Shown here: in pieces, positions 1-14,100 of the stretch
Layout: every line of letters begins with the position of its first letter
Numbering within the stretch: the stretch's first letter is position 1
Origin: Callaeas wilsoni
Lineage: Eukaryota > Chordata > Aves > Passeriformes > Callaeidae
NCBI GenBank assembly: GCA_013398955.1
Contig: VWPU01018780.1
Coordinates: 50,091-114,090, forward strand
Direction of reading: 5' to 3'
DNA: 64,000 nucleotides
Notes under the pieces: generated by a model
Seen by the model: the letters and a program-made list of their open reading frames with translations, nothing else
Databases searched by the model: none
Told to the model about the DNA's origin: nothing
Program-made: the position numbers and the translations under genes

Positions 1-3000
1 GTGTGTAGTTCTACATCCCTCGTACACTAGTCCAACTACAACTAATTCAGTGAAGAAAAGTTGTTATTCTTAATTTGCTGCTTCTTGTTCTGAACGAAAA
101 GGGCTCAGTAACCCTCATCACAACCAACGCCAAACATCTACAAGTAGTCTAGAAAACAAAAAGGAGGGCATACACGTAACAGAATTTGCCTGGTCAGTGA
201 GAAGATCCACCTTCAGATTCTCCCCTAACACGAGTTCCTACTCATCAGAGGTACTTAAAATACACATCTGCTATTTGTACTGATGGGAATTGCCCTGAAG
301 AATTTCCCTAGGCCATAATGTTTCCCTTGATTACAGACACTGTCTGCTAGTTAGCACGCAGCCTGTGAGACCTCAGTTCCTAAGGACGGATGCTCAGACA
401 GGCAAGTCTAACACCATCTGTGCATGGCCAGAGGTTTGATTTCCCTATCTCATCAGCGATCTGGCCATAGAAATACACACATTTGCAACCTCCAGACTCA
501 TTACACTTGGGAACTAAGCCAAAATATCTAAAATGGTTAATGTTTGTACCGGATACAGTTCCCACCTTCTTGGTAATTAAAAAAAAAAACATAAAACAAG
601 ATAGTGTCTCTGCACTGGCCCTCTACATCAAATAAAAAAATGAAATGCTTGGCATTCAAGGCCTCTGTAGAACTGCCCCTCATTAAAGATGGATTGCCTC
701 TCTCCTGTGACCACGACCTCCAACAACAGCCAGGCTTCATTAGAACAACGAACCCATCCATCACCTGTGCAGAAATGCAAAGTCTTTGGGCAGCCAGACA
801 GGCTTTGAAGCTTGCTTTCACAGGGAGAAGAGTGATCGTGGACCTCACTGTATTCAGAACTAAATGCAAACGCTATTTGTTATGCTTTGTGTTCCCACAA
901 TACACATATGGACAAGGGGAAATAAAAGGTTGCTCCGGTAAGGCAGCAAAAGTTTTATTTCACCCTACATTTTCCCTTCATTTAATAATAAGGCAGACAA
1001 AGTATACTGGTTGAAACATCATTTTTACCTAATTAAGCACAGCCAGAATTTAACTTACAAAGATAGTTCAATATTCCCATTATCAAGTTTTATTTTATCA
1101 ATTTTTAGTGTGTTTGTTTAATGTGTGGTAGTTGCATGGCCACATTTGTGTAAGGCAAAGGCAAATAAACAGTTAAGCTACTGCTGCTTCTCCTTCCTTC
1201 CAGCCCTTTCCATCCTCAGACTTTCTCCTGTCTTCATTCTCCTCTGCCTGCAAAAGACAGCTAAAACTGAGACACAGCATTCTAGTTTGATCCTGTAGCT
1301 TTAATATTAACAAAAATGCAGAAATGAAGGAGCCTAGTTGAAATTTCTTTTAAAAAAATACCCTGTAAATGTGAAATGAACAGAGAGTGCTTCTTCTTAG
1401 GAAGCAGGAATTTTATTCAGCAGATTAATTTACCCAAAACCACTAGTTAAACCCTGTTTTGAGGGTTTACATCTTAAGCTCACTCTGCAAAACATGTTCT
1501 TTGCTCCAAGTTCCACCAAAAAGAAAAAAAAAGGGGGAGCAAGTATGTATTTCCTCTTCTCTTTATCTTTTTTCTTCCCTAAATACATAGTTACTCACAT
1601 ACTTGAGCCCGCACAGCAATTCAGTCACCTGCACCTTTGAATGCCTTGACTGCAAACCCCTGCTTTTCAGCTACCAAGTGAGATGGATGGGTTACAAATT
1701 GTTTTAGGAACCCATATAGGAGTTAAGAAGAAGCGCATTATAAAGTTTTATTTCCACTGTGTTTGTACGATGCTGTGCTATCTTTGAAACATCTCAAGAA
1801 CAACAAAAAAAAGGAAAACAGAACGATGCTATTTTCATTCTAAATAGGCAGATAAACATCAATATGAGCCACAATCACAGATCATAACCAGGGAACACTT
1901 CAAATGGGGGTAGAGCCAGGAAAGTGCTCATGCCAAAGCAGTAGCTCTGCTGTATTACACATCTGCCACAAGATCCAAATACAAACATACATTTTGCTTC
2001 CATGATGACTGCTATGCCAACACATACTGCCAAATGAGCTAGAAGCATTCAGCTATGCACTGGCAAATGGATCTTCAGCTAAATTATGGATACAAATCTG
2101 TATTAGTAAATATGATGATGGCAGCAGACAAAGCCCAAATGCCATAACAGCCTGACAGTGTCCTCTCCACCATTATTTAGGAGGCAGGAAGGAACAGAAA
2201 AGATATTCCTTTACACTAGAGGACTGTTCTTGTTCGGCAAAATCTCAGCTGCTCCTTTAAGATCCATTTAAATTCAAACTTTGTCTCTAAATGTAGAATT
2301 CAAAGATGTGTGCATGTATAATTACAGCATAACTCCACATTAAATTCTTACTGAAAGACAACTGAAATACTTGATGCAAGTATTTAGACAACCTTCGTGA
2401 GATGCTTTCTGCAAGGCTTTGAAACCAATACTATAAATACAATTTTTAAAGGCTTTACTTCTTTTCTTTTTCTGGGGTGGGCTTTTTCTTTCCTTTTTAG
2501 CACTTGCAGCAGAAATGAATAAAACATTCTCAGTATTTTGCATTATACAGGCTTATCTCATATTACATCAACTGAAAGGGCAAGGGCAAGTGCAATATAG
2601 AAAAATCTCAGAAAAGGTTTAAGAATTCAGGTTTCAAATTAGAATTTTGTCCCATTTCACACTCCCACCATTCCTTCAGATTTACCCTAACTTAACTTCA
2701 AAAGGTTCCCAAAGAAACAGACTTTAAAAATATTCTTAACAGCTAAAAGTAATAGAGGTTAAGCACAGAAACATTCTTAGAAATCTTAGTAGGCAGCTAC
2801 TCGAGGTTGTAAGTAACTAAAAACCTTTTAAAATGAGGCTGACACTTCTCATTTTAAGGCTGATGTTTCAGTTTTTCAATTAGAACCTGGACAGCATTTC
2901 TAGGTGTTGAAAATGGTGCACCTTGGGGTGCAGACAAATATAGCGAAGCAGGAATACCTGGTGCTTGCAGCCCCTGCCAAACCAGGGACTCCTGCAGTGC

Positions 3001-3289
3001 CCTGTGAAAAATGGACAGTCATCTCAGTAAAGGGAATTTTTTGTTTGTGACACAAGTACGTCCGGTACAATCATAAACCTAAAACTGCTGCTACTAAAAA
3101 AATTCTCCAGCTAACAATTTTGTAGATATTAATTGACCACAGTTCATTTTGGCTCAGAAACAAGTAATACAAGCAGAGAGTGACTGAGAAATTTGTGAAT
3201 GTCACTAACTTTAGCTCCAGGATAAAGAAAGGATAGCTCTTCCACAGGGGAACCCAAAGAACACCATCACTACCCCTTCTGAAGTTTAG
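1..3289. other. AT-rich non-coding stretch, probable COX16 downstream intron
   Basis: No coding exon, RNA gene or repeat family was recognised here. The sequence is AT-rich with short homopolymers, for example an A run near 578-588 and an A-rich stretch near 1516-1537. Because COX16 is transcribed leftward and its last two exons were not found, this is most likely intron 2 or 3 of COX16. Short open frames near 380-1014 overlap each other on opposite strands and have no recognisable protein content. Confidence 0.5.
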
Positions 3290-3713
3290 AGGCATGGAAC
3301 ACCTCTCCATATGGGGACAGGCAAAGAGCACTAGGTTTGTTCATTCTGGAGAAGAGAAGGCTTTGGGGAAACCTGGTTGTGGCCTTTCAATGAGGGGGGC
3401 TTACAAGAAAGACACAGAGAGACTTTTTAGCAAAGCCTGTAGCAACAGGACAAGGGCTGACAGTTTTAAAATGAAAGAGGGTAGATTTAGACTAGGTATA
3501 AGAAAAGTTTTTTATAATGAAGGTGGTGAGACACCGGCCCAGGTTGCCCAGAAAGGTGGTGGATGCCCTATCCCTGGGAACATTCAAGGTCAGGCTGGAT
3601 GAGGCTCTGAGCAACTTGATCTGCTTGAAGATCTCCCTGCTCCTTGCAGGACTGTTGGACTAAAGAGACCTTTGAAAGTCTCTTCCAACACAAACTATTT
3701 TACGATTCTGTGA
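3290..3713 (+). mobile_element. CR1 LINE fragment, 3' end
   Basis: This is a 5'-truncated CR1 retroposon in plus orientation. Residual C-terminal reverse-transcriptase ORF text can be read around 3320-3500, including the pattern KMKEGRFRLGIRKVF near 3470-3510. It is followed by the typical gene-end DNA: 'aggttgcccagaaaggtggt', 'aacattcaaggtcaggctgg' and 'tctcttccaacacaaac'. The copy ends in 'attctgtga', the short tail typical of avian CR1 in place of poly(A). Frameshifts and substitutions mark it as an old, inactive copy. The left boundary is approximate. Confidence 0.93.
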
Positions 3714-4951
3714 AACACAGGAATACAAACCAGAATAGCAGTGTCGCGCCTGTTCAGCATTCAGAGAGGACCACTAAGTTGACTCACATTCTCATTTTCA
3801 GGATAACATCCCAACTGTCCACAGAACACACGTGCCTGGATCCGTAACTCAAACAGCCCATCTTCACAAGCAGTCTTTCTATGCTATAAACATTACTGTT
3901 TATTTGTCCATGTACTATTTGTGGCCATGGGCTTTAGAGCAAACCAAGACTTGAATATATTACATCTTCTAAAATGATGGGTTCAGTAACTACACAAGGA
4001 AACTGTCAGGAGACGGCCACATCATGAGAAGAGGATTGTGCTTTTAACAGTCTCCTCTCACATAAGTCAGTGCAGTACATTGTATAATCGTGTCCTGGCA
4101 TGTACTGACCAAATATTCATATGCCAAAGTCTTACAGAATTTTCCCTCTAGCAAGCATTTCCAGAAAACAGTAGAAGGTATTTCTACTCTAAAACTAGTT
4201 TGTTATTTTTACTAAAACATGAGTTTCTGTTCCTACCCTATCCTCCACAAAATAATATCCCACTGAAAAAGATTTCAGCTTTGGAAATGGAGGAAGACAG
4301 TGGCCTGAATTTAATGAACATGAATTAAGATTCAGATTTTTATTTTTCCATCTGCCCCTCCCAGCATAAATAGATGGGACATAATTTTCCTGCACTATCC
4401 ACAATACAGAGAGTCCACAAAATTACTGTTTATATGAAATTTTTCAATTTGTTCTCTCCACCCATTTTTTAAACTTAAGAGTAAACCAGAATCACCAATT
4501 CTAGCTCTCCCACAGCATATCTTCTTTGAAAACATTTATCATATGCCTAACTCCTCTAAATGGAAAATCAGCAATCTTGAGTGGATCAGTCAACTTTAAT
4601 CTTCCTTGAGAAGACTCCCATAAATTGCTACAAAAGTCTGTGTCATAAATATTCTAACTTGTGGTTTATGAGCACAGTGAGAAGCTGTAGACAGGAGAGG
4701 ATAAATCCCAGGACTCAGGAAATGCAGTGTAAACTATAGCCAAGCTGAGTGCTGTTCTACTTAAGAAATTAAAGGAACAAAGCTTGTAGAGGTTGTAAGG
4801 TACAACAAGGGTTGTACTCATGCCAAGCTCTTTGGCATACAGTCCTAGGTAACAGAGAAGGGCAAGGCGAAACACACCATTTTTGTGCAACTTCATTCAC
4901 AACGATCCTCCAACTCTATTACTTAAATATTTAATACACAAAAACCACTTA
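3714..4951. other. Unique AT-rich intronic spacer
   Basis: This lies between two CR1 copies. No exon, RNA gene or repeat was recognised. Short frames such as 4195-4404 and 4666-4896 lack conserved protein features. Confidence 0.5.
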
Positions 4952-5173
4952 CATAAGGCTACTTTCTTCCCTCTGAGGGTGGTGAGGCACTGGAACAGGT
5001 TGCCAGAGAAGCTGTGGATGCCACATCCCTGTAATTGCTTGAAGCCAGGCTGGATGGAGCTTTGAGCAACCTGGTCCAGTGGAAGGTGCCCCTGCCCATT
5101 GCAGGGGGCTGGAACGAGGTGATCTTTAGGGTCCCTTCCAACCCAAATGACTCCATGACTCTGTGATTCTATA
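4952..5173 (+). mobile_element. CR1 LINE fragment, 3' end (second subfamily)
   Basis: This is a short, 5'-truncated CR1 in plus orientation. Diagnostic pieces are 'gaggcactggaacaggttgc' near 4984, 'tttgagcaacctggtccagt' near 5061, 'cccttccaacccaaatgac' near 5132 and the terminal 'gactctgtgattctata'. The wording differs from the copy at 3.3 kb, for example 'ccagtggaaggtgcccctgc' here against 'ctgcttgaagatctccctgc' there. The two copies therefore belong to different CR1 subfamilies. It is non-functional. Confidence 0.92.
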
Positions 5174-8100
5174 GTGCATAGGATAGGATCCAAGGATATC
5201 GACTGGATGGGAATACTTATGAAGAGTGGAGAGACAGCTGAGACAAGATGTAAACCCTAGCTTTGTGTCCTTTGACTTTTTCCTATGATCTGCATAGAAT
5301 ACAGACAGTTAAACAAAAAAACCATTTCATCCAGCCTCTGACAGAAATCGATGCAGACATTTCCAAAGGAGCAATATAAATTGTTGTTACAGCAGCAGCT
5401 CCCAGAGTTACGGTACACGGCGCACCAGTGATCTCTCAAAATTCATACCTTGTACTTGCTTCCAGATTGATCAAAAAAAGACCTACAATCCCAAACTCTG
5501 GACCAGACTTTTTCATGTGATAATGTCATGGGAAATGCAATTAAAGGCTAATACAATGGCCAAACTTCATACTTCAGCAAACATCCCATACTTCAGCAAA
5601 TATTTAAGCATATCTAGATTTATCACATATAACATCAACAAAACTAACAAGCATTCTAGAATTTTCAATTCTCAGAAGAAAGTACTCATCATTTAATTAA
5701 TTTTGGTATGCTTTCACATCCAGTTTGATTTTCAGTTGCACAGTTATTTATATGATTTATACCAAATCAGTGCTGTAAACCTTGGCTCTGAGTATGCTAG
5801 CATAAATTTAATTTCACAGTAAAATTCAGTACAAAAAATGTTCCGTTTGGTATAAAAAAAAGGTGTAAATTTCTGATGCCAGTTTTTAGGAAAAAGACCC
5901 ACCCTTTTTGCCTCTAAATAGAATATACTTAACAGCGAGAAACAATCCAAAATGCAACTTTGGATGCAATTCCAGCAGAGTCAATTATTTTTGGTCATAT
6001 TTTTCGAAGATTCCTTTTTATTGGCTATGTACCTTCTATGCAAGCTAAAGCTGGAAAACTGGCGTAAGTATAGTTTATAGGGGTTTTTTTTCCCCTTATG
6101 GCTTCCCTAGTCATATCCTAACTTTGCACAGAATCAACCTCTTTGTGGTAGCTCTGAAAAACATGAAGGTCACTTAAGTTTCTGTTCAAAGCAAGTAACT
6201 TCAAGAGAGAAATCGTGAATTGGCAGCGGAAGGCGGCACGGAAGCAGTCTGTGTTCATCTCATCTGGGTCTTTTCACTGCTGTACCATCAGACAGAAGAG
6301 GACTGGAGAGGGTGGCCCCCTTAGCTCTGCACACCAGCAGGAATACCTGTGTCCAGGCGCTCACTGGCTGTTCAGTTAGGCTCCTCTGTAAACTATTCCT
6401 GGCAGCAGCTCACTTGAACAACACCGTGAAACCAAAGGCACCGTACGAGATCTAAACCACTATTTTTCGCTTGGTATGTCAGTTCAGAAACACAAAGGAA
6501 TGAATTTAAAGGGAAAAGTCTGTCTCATAGGAGACTGAACCATCAATAAAAACACCGAAGCTTCAATGAAATAACACCAAAAAATGCTCAAAATACCCAG
6601 CTCTCAAAAAACTCCGAACAATGAACCTCCTCATATAGCAACAGATAGCCTGATCCTTCAAAGGTAATATAAAAATGTAACACAGTTAAAACAATGCACA
6701 AGCACACAGATTAGGAATGCTTTCCTTCATCAGAGTTAAATATAGAAATATATATGCATATTTTTCTTCTCTAAGTGTGTAAGTTAATGCCTAAGCCGTA
6801 TCTTGAGCCATGTGAAAATATACTTGCTATCCCCATACAAACAACACCAGTTTCCAGAAACCAACAGCAAGAAAATATACATTAACATTTTTTCTCACTG
6901 AAAATAATCAAGAATATAAAATGAAACCAAAAAGTCAGCAGTTTTTAATCTTAAAAATGGTTTAAATTATGTTTTAAAATACCATTTTGATTTACAGTAC
7001 ATATATGTTTTTTACAGAAATTTACTGAGTAATGAAACAAATTGTGACTTTTTAATGTCTTCTTGAACAGAAACAATTTTTAGAATCCAGTCTGAACTTA
7101 TCAAAATTGTATTCAGTGCTCTGAAAATGCATTTCTACAAATAAATTACCACCAAATTCTAATAACTGTCATCTTAAAATCTGCATGTGTTGAAGGAATT
7201 AACACTTCTTATTCTACAGTTCCCATTGCATTTAAGTGAAAATACTTTCCACACTGACATCTAGTGAAGTTTTACAGTAAGAAGAAAAATCATATTCTAA
7301 TACTTTGTACTTACAAAAAGCTTTTAATTTTCCAAATTACTTATACTTTAAATTACTAGAATTTGAAACACACTTGTACATCACACACTACTTTCTTTTG
7401 AAAGATATTCTGGCACTATTTTTAATAAATAACATGTTTACCTGTCAAAGGATCAGGCTTTCTGATGGGTATATTAGAGAAAGCTTTTACAACAGAAAAA
7501 TCTGGTGTAATGAAGTTTAAAACATGAATAGCAAAGTTAGTGTTTTCCTTATAAGGGCTTAACATCCAACATTAACAAAACCATTCTACTAAAATCAGTG
7601 GGAATTATGAATGCAAAACGTTTTAATTCATACATTTTAGATATTAATAAGAGAAGTCATCTCTCTTCTCTAAGCAGTATCCAAAAAGCCTGTATTCCTA
7701 CATCCTCGCTGTAATCAATGAAGAAAGAAAGGTTCCTCTGGCAATACCTAATTAGCCTGCTGCCCTGAATCACCCCAGAGCTCGGGCTTGGTCGGCTGTA
7801 CAGAGAGCACACGGAGCCTTTGAGGGTGCACAGATGGAGGGACTGTAGGGACCGTGAATTCCTTGAGCCCAGAGCTGCCCATCCACGCACACAGGGACAA
7901 GATACAACCTCAGACACCTTCTGCCCTCCTTGAGCTGTGCTCCAGAGAGGCAAGACATTATGCTCTACCAGCTACAACACTAATTTCAGACCTGACTAAG
8001 GTTCTAAAGGCAAAGTTTCATTCTTATGCCACATCAAAAAAAAGGCAGTTAAGCACTGCCTGACATAACATACAGGAGGTTCAGTGCTGACTGGGGAAAT

Positions 8101-11100
8101 GCATCATCTACTGCATGACAAGCAAACAAATAAATGCTTTCTGCAGTGACAGATACTTGAAGAGAGACACAGAATGCATTCCCCACCCCTCTCATTAGTT
8201 GGTTTTACTCTAGATACAAATTTGGGCTCTGCCTGTTCAGATTGCCATATAGCTGCAGTTTGCAACAGCACCGTTTGGCTTCAAATGAGGCTTCAAACCT
8301 CAAAACACAAAAGAGAAGAAAGGGAAGGTCCATTTAGACAGAAATTGCACTTAAAATGGAAACATGCCTGGGCAAAAGGTTTTCAACATAGTTTTTGTAA
8401 AAATGGTAGTGATCTAGAAGTCCAGAAAATACTAGGGACTGGGAACCCAGCACTTCTGCTTGAGCTTCAATCTGCTGACATCATGGCTATTGGCTTCTCA
8501 AGATGAATCTAGAAAGCTAGATGTTTTCTAGTGCTTGAGGGAGGTGTTGGGAAAAACAGCTGGATATTAAATTATGTTTTGGCTAAAAGCTGCCTGAAGC
8601 TAAGTTACACACTTGTAATCACTTCAATTGCAAGGCAAAAATACCAGTAATTAATTGTGGCAATGTGACAAGATTTAAATAAACCAAACAGAATTCTTGG
8701 TGGTATATAAAATGTAAATATCTGAAAGCTATCAACATTTTATGTACTGAAATTAGTTCCACTTGCAATGGCATTAGAATTAGTTCCTCCAGTTAACAGC
8801 CTTCTCTTCATCTGAATCTAATCTTGACAACAGAACCACCATCAAGAAGGAAAAAATGGAAAAATTGCTTCTGTTTAAAACAAAGAACTCTTAATTCTTG
8901 CACTATACATTGTACTTCATCACAGATAGGCTCAATAATCTGAAGTAATATCTTAACTCCAAGTCATCCTACAATGCTGTAAGCTGTCTGTGCTGACAGT
9001 AAGCACTGGGTCTAGGTGGATCCAATCACTAGAAACCACAGAGTGTCAGCCACAAAATGTGGCAACAAAAATCTTACTGAATCCCAGAGCTGACTCTAGT
9101 TTTGCCTTTTACAGAAAAATGGTGGTTTATATGCTAAACTGAAAGGGCGTCTGAAAAAGAAACATGCATCTCTGTCTGGTATCATAGCAAATTCAGTAAA
9201 CAGCTCTTCACAGACAATGTAGAGAAGTCATTTGAGCTCAAGTAAAATGGATCGGCTTTTGCTGAAATCAATGCAAAAACATGAACCTAACACTAGCAGC
9301 TGAACCTCAAAATTTTCAAGAATAACATGGATAAAGAGCTCATTTCCATACAATCCTTCTGGACTGGACTGAACTGAACTGAGAGAGAAGACATCTGAAC
9401 ATGTGGTATCACCACAATACTGGGTATGAAAAGCTCTTGCTACTCTTTCATTTTTGTGCCACATTGCAGGCCTGAAATTACTGCCTTGGATATTTCTGAA
9501 CCATGGTCAAAAGATGTAACCAGTTCCAAATTCCGCCTGCAAACAGAAACACAGTCACTGTAAGGGTACCTGCTTAGCCATCGACAGGGAGCCATGCTGC
9601 CTGGCTAAATATACAATTCCAAACCCCTCCCACTAAGCAGGCCATGCCTGAAAGCAAGGTTTGCTTTAATTTAGTAAAATATGCTTCTTGATAGAAATGT
9701 AACTGACTGACAAAGACTTTTTTTTCTCACCTATAAGCAATCCTAAATGTATGCCTCTCACATTGTCTATAGCACCAAACAACATTTCAGTGTATTATTT
9801 TCTTAATTTTTGGAGGACCTAGGGCCAAGCTCAGTAACGAATTTAATCTTCGAAAATCAACTAAATCTACTTATACAAGGAAATTAGCCAGTTTATCATT
9901 AGACTTGAGACCCAGGCCAATCTGACCTGCTTAAGGAAAAGAAAAAGAAGAAAACAATAATCACCAACATCAATTCCTTGCCATGCTGCACTTGTGTAAT
10001 TAGCTTACTGAAACCAATTAAACACAGGAAGATGCAGTTATAAATAAATAAATGCTAAAATGCTAGATGAGAAGACGTGATTATTCTGCCAAGTTCAGTG
10101 ACAGATGCTAAAATAATCCCACATTCCTTGGCTGACAGGTTTAGAAAGGATACCTTTCCCATCCAAAATATTTCATCAGACACCAACTGAAGATATTCTG
10201 ATTTTGTTCACACTCAGATCAAGCAGCATGTTTTTAATACAAAATCCTATGGAATCAGATTCTCCAGAATACAGGAATACCTCAGGCACAAAAAACAAAT
10301 TAAATAAGAGTTCCTCTACCTTCAAGCCATCTGCTAGTTTGCCAATGAAGCTCCAGCAAAAGAGTATCTATGGCGGGCTTCATGTCACCTATTTTTATTC
10401 ATCTAAACTTTTAACTTGAAGCATAAAGTCTGTTTAGGCTCTTCCTCCAGGCAGCTGTAGATGGGCATTCCTTGAGAAAGTAAGTCCCACTTAAAGATAC
10501 ATATCCAAAACCATAAATTGTCTGCACCTTGAAGTTAGGTAGAGGTTTATCTCACCTGTTATTCACTGGTCAAATAAAATATAACTATATTCATACACTA
10601 AGGAAGGTAATTGTTTCACTCCAATGGGGTAATAACAAAATCTTGAGCTCAATCTCTCTATTTTTCAATCCATCAAAAGAGGACAATATATTTCTCAAGT
10701 ATCTATTTTAAAATTGAATGAAACCTATGTTGAGACGTTTCCCCTCAAACCTCCGTTATGGACTACCTGGATAGCTATCTCAAACCAGGCATTTCACTTA
10801 CGATGATGGAAAAATGAGCAAGGTGAAGCCCTGATTAAGTGCACAGCACCACAAACATACATTTAGCTGAGCAGATACTGAAATTTCACTTCCCTATCTT
10901 TAATAATAAGAAGAACCCATTTAGAGTCTTTTGAGTATTAATGGTGATAATATAAATTGACCTTAACACTGGTAGGGGGTGTTTGCACACCAGGAAGCCT
11001 AGAGGATGAGTCTAAATCCATCTAAATCCACTTGGAATAAAATAAAGCAGAAAGCCTGCAGAACACACAAGGTAATTGAGTGTATGGGACAATCTGGGCT

Positions 11101-14100
11101 GGCAGCAGTAGCGTTAAGTCCATTAATTGTCATTAGAACACCGTGCACTTTGCCAGTCCAGTCCAATCACAGTGACTTGGCCTATCCACATTACTCCTTG
11201 AAATGGTGAAGTCCATCAAGTTTTGGTCAGACTGAGGATCTTGGGGAACACCCAGGCATAATAGGATTTCAAAGGCGGACGCCTATCCACTAAGAACCGC
11301 AATAACTGTATCTTGCAGTTTTCAGTCAATAGTAAAGTTTGTGGAAGAAAATTAAAAACACACCTTTTCATCTTGCTACCTATTTCAGTTAAATTCTTAG
11401 TATCTTTGATACACTTTCAAACAGAGCAAATACTATTTTTTAACACAGAAGCAGGCTCTCAAATAAGATAAACAAGTCAGCTTCATCTAGTAGCTCAGAG
11501 TATGTGTAGTGATGGGGACAATCCACTGACATTCCACAAATCTAAGTAAAAAAAGTTATACTATTTGTGTAATTTTAAATACTATAGACATATTCAGAGG
11601 TTTAAGCAATTTTGTTTTAAAATGTCACCTCATATGAAACACACTACTTAAAGGATAAAATGATGCGATATATAGAAACATTATATTATTCATAAACCAT
11701 ACTAACATTACACTAAACATTGAAATTACATTTTATTCTGTAATGCTTGTTTTTTCTGAAAACAAACAAACAACAGAACAAACTAAAGAAACAACCAAAA
11801 CCTCTGCTGGGGCACAGAAATCCTGTCCAGATGGACTTTATAGGCAGGTAAAATGGAAGCAATAACCAACAGACAATTTCTACTGCACTGCTCCAGGACA
11901 TGCCCACATGTGCAACTCCCACAGACATACCTGAGGCAGTTTACCTAAGGACAGCAATATGAATGTGCCAGCCAGCAACAAGGCACAGCCTTGTTCAGTC
12001 ACTTGCAGATGAATTCCCTTCTTGGGTGGATGCTGAACCTAATTTAAACAGTGTGCCGCTGCAGTTGCAACCACCTCAGCTGAACAGTGTGAAACTCATT
12101 GCAGTATGTGTGTGGACAGAGCAGTGTTTTGACAGCAAGACAAAAGCATTCTAATAGGCAGACACCACCTCTCAACTATCCACTTGTAACAATGAGAACG
12201 TGCTGGACTGACTTCCTACACCTTTCTGAGGCAAACGTCAGATGTGCTCTTGCTTGACATAAAGGTGTCATGGAAACCAGTCAGTTCTCTGCTCCTACTT
12301 CTTCCCAGCTATTTCACCCTGACTCAGAACACTTGAATTAATGGATCTCACCTGAGGAAATTTTTTAATACTCATATGAATTTAAATAATTCATTTTATT
12401 TGAATTAATTAACTTTCCTATTTCCTGTGTAAAGTAGAGCAGCATTAATTACTTATATTCTACAGACTAAGAAAGTGAGATAGGCAGAGAGGAGCTTTGT
12501 GGTGCAGGAGGTAACTGAAGAAAGAACCTGAACAAGATGGATATAAAATTTCCAGTGAGATCAGTGGGTGCTATTTAAATCACATGCTGCTGTGGGTCTC
12601 CTGACACCCACTCATGAGGTTAAAGACACAATATTAAAGAACAGCACTAGGGACCAACTAGCAATATTCTGAACCTGTAATACTGAGTATAACCAACCAG
12701 ATAGTCACCGCACTTACATCACTATCAAGCCCCACTATGAGGATTGCTGTAAAGCAAAATGGTCAGAATGCCATAAGTGATAGTGTTAACCTTCTCTTCA
12801 AAGGACAGCAAGATTTCCAGAATAATCTACACGTCACATGTGCTCTTTTTCCCAATTCAAGGTCCAGGATTGTAAAATGAAAGCTGAGATCCTCACAGTT
12901 ATATAATTACTTGAATTACGTCCTTAAGATGAAGCAAGTATACAATAAATGAAGATTCACAATGGCAACACTAACACTCTATAAGTGTCAATAAGCAATG
13001 CCTCGTGGGTAACTACATGCCAGTCAGTTGGTCAAAAACACTGGGAACGAAATTTTAAAGGCAATCTTCAGTCTGCATAAAGCAGGCTTTACACTCCTAG
13101 TGTGCTTACTGAGTATGCTTCCAACCACGACAACCACTCCTTTCACACTCTTTGTCAGGTTACAGTTTTATTGCTCATAGAGAATGGTGAAAGAACAGGT
13201 CAGGAACTTTCATTTTCATCTGGATTTTAATTCCTGGAATGCAATGCAACAGTCATACATATTTAAATGCACAACTGTTTTGTGGGTAAGACTCATGGAG
13301 GAGAAATTGGAATTCTATCATTTTGACTCTTTACTGCCTCTACTTTCTACCTCATTATGACAGAAAACATTAGTATTATTTCTTAGCATTCTATTTTTGG
13401 GGTGCACTCACTTTGCACAGGACGAAGGAAAAGTGAACAGGATCTTCATTGTTTGTAAAGAGATAAGTATGTAACACTATCGTACATAACCCACAGCAGG
13501 AAATATCTGCAGACTTCAAAGGCTAATTGATGTTTTGTTTCCTAACAAAATCGTATAGAGATTCCAGCTTTCTTAGAAGTGCTTCTGCTGCACATTACCC
13601 TGGAGGAACTCAGTCCTATCCCATCCCAAAAGTCTGAGAACCTGCCTTGCAATGGTACTTCAAGAGAGTCATTTTAGAGCTTAAAAACTCTCTAAAAGGT
13701 TTGCTGATGGGGGGAAAGCATAAACTTTTCCATACAGTTAATATGTCAGTTCCCTTCAATTCTCTACAGTAGCTATTAGCCAACCTTATAGAGACCACAC
13801 CCCACATTCCAAGATTCTTATATCCAAAACTAACTCTGAATCAGCAAGTCTCTACAACACTTGGAATGACAACAATGGGTGCACAGTATATAAAAACAAT
13901 TGACTGTTATATAGTTGAAAAAACATCATCTGTATATTTAATAGAAATAACATTTCCTGTAAAAAAAAATAAATTAAATAAGCATCTCCAATTACATACA
14001 TATGAAGAAAGACAAAGAAAACGTCTAGTCTTCCATTTATGAATAAAGGCATCTGGAACAACGCCTATACAGACCTACTAATTTCTTCTCTGTTAATTCC

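Noticed and set aside
3294..3602. 102-codon plus-strand ORF
   Set aside because: It is inside the CR1 fragment and reads decayed CR1 reverse-transcriptase sequence, not a host gene.
5560..5605. Short direct repeat (catacttcagcaaa twice) as a CRISPR-like or regulatory array
   Set aside because: There are only two adjacent copies, in a vertebrate intron, with no array structure. It is an ordinary micro-duplication.
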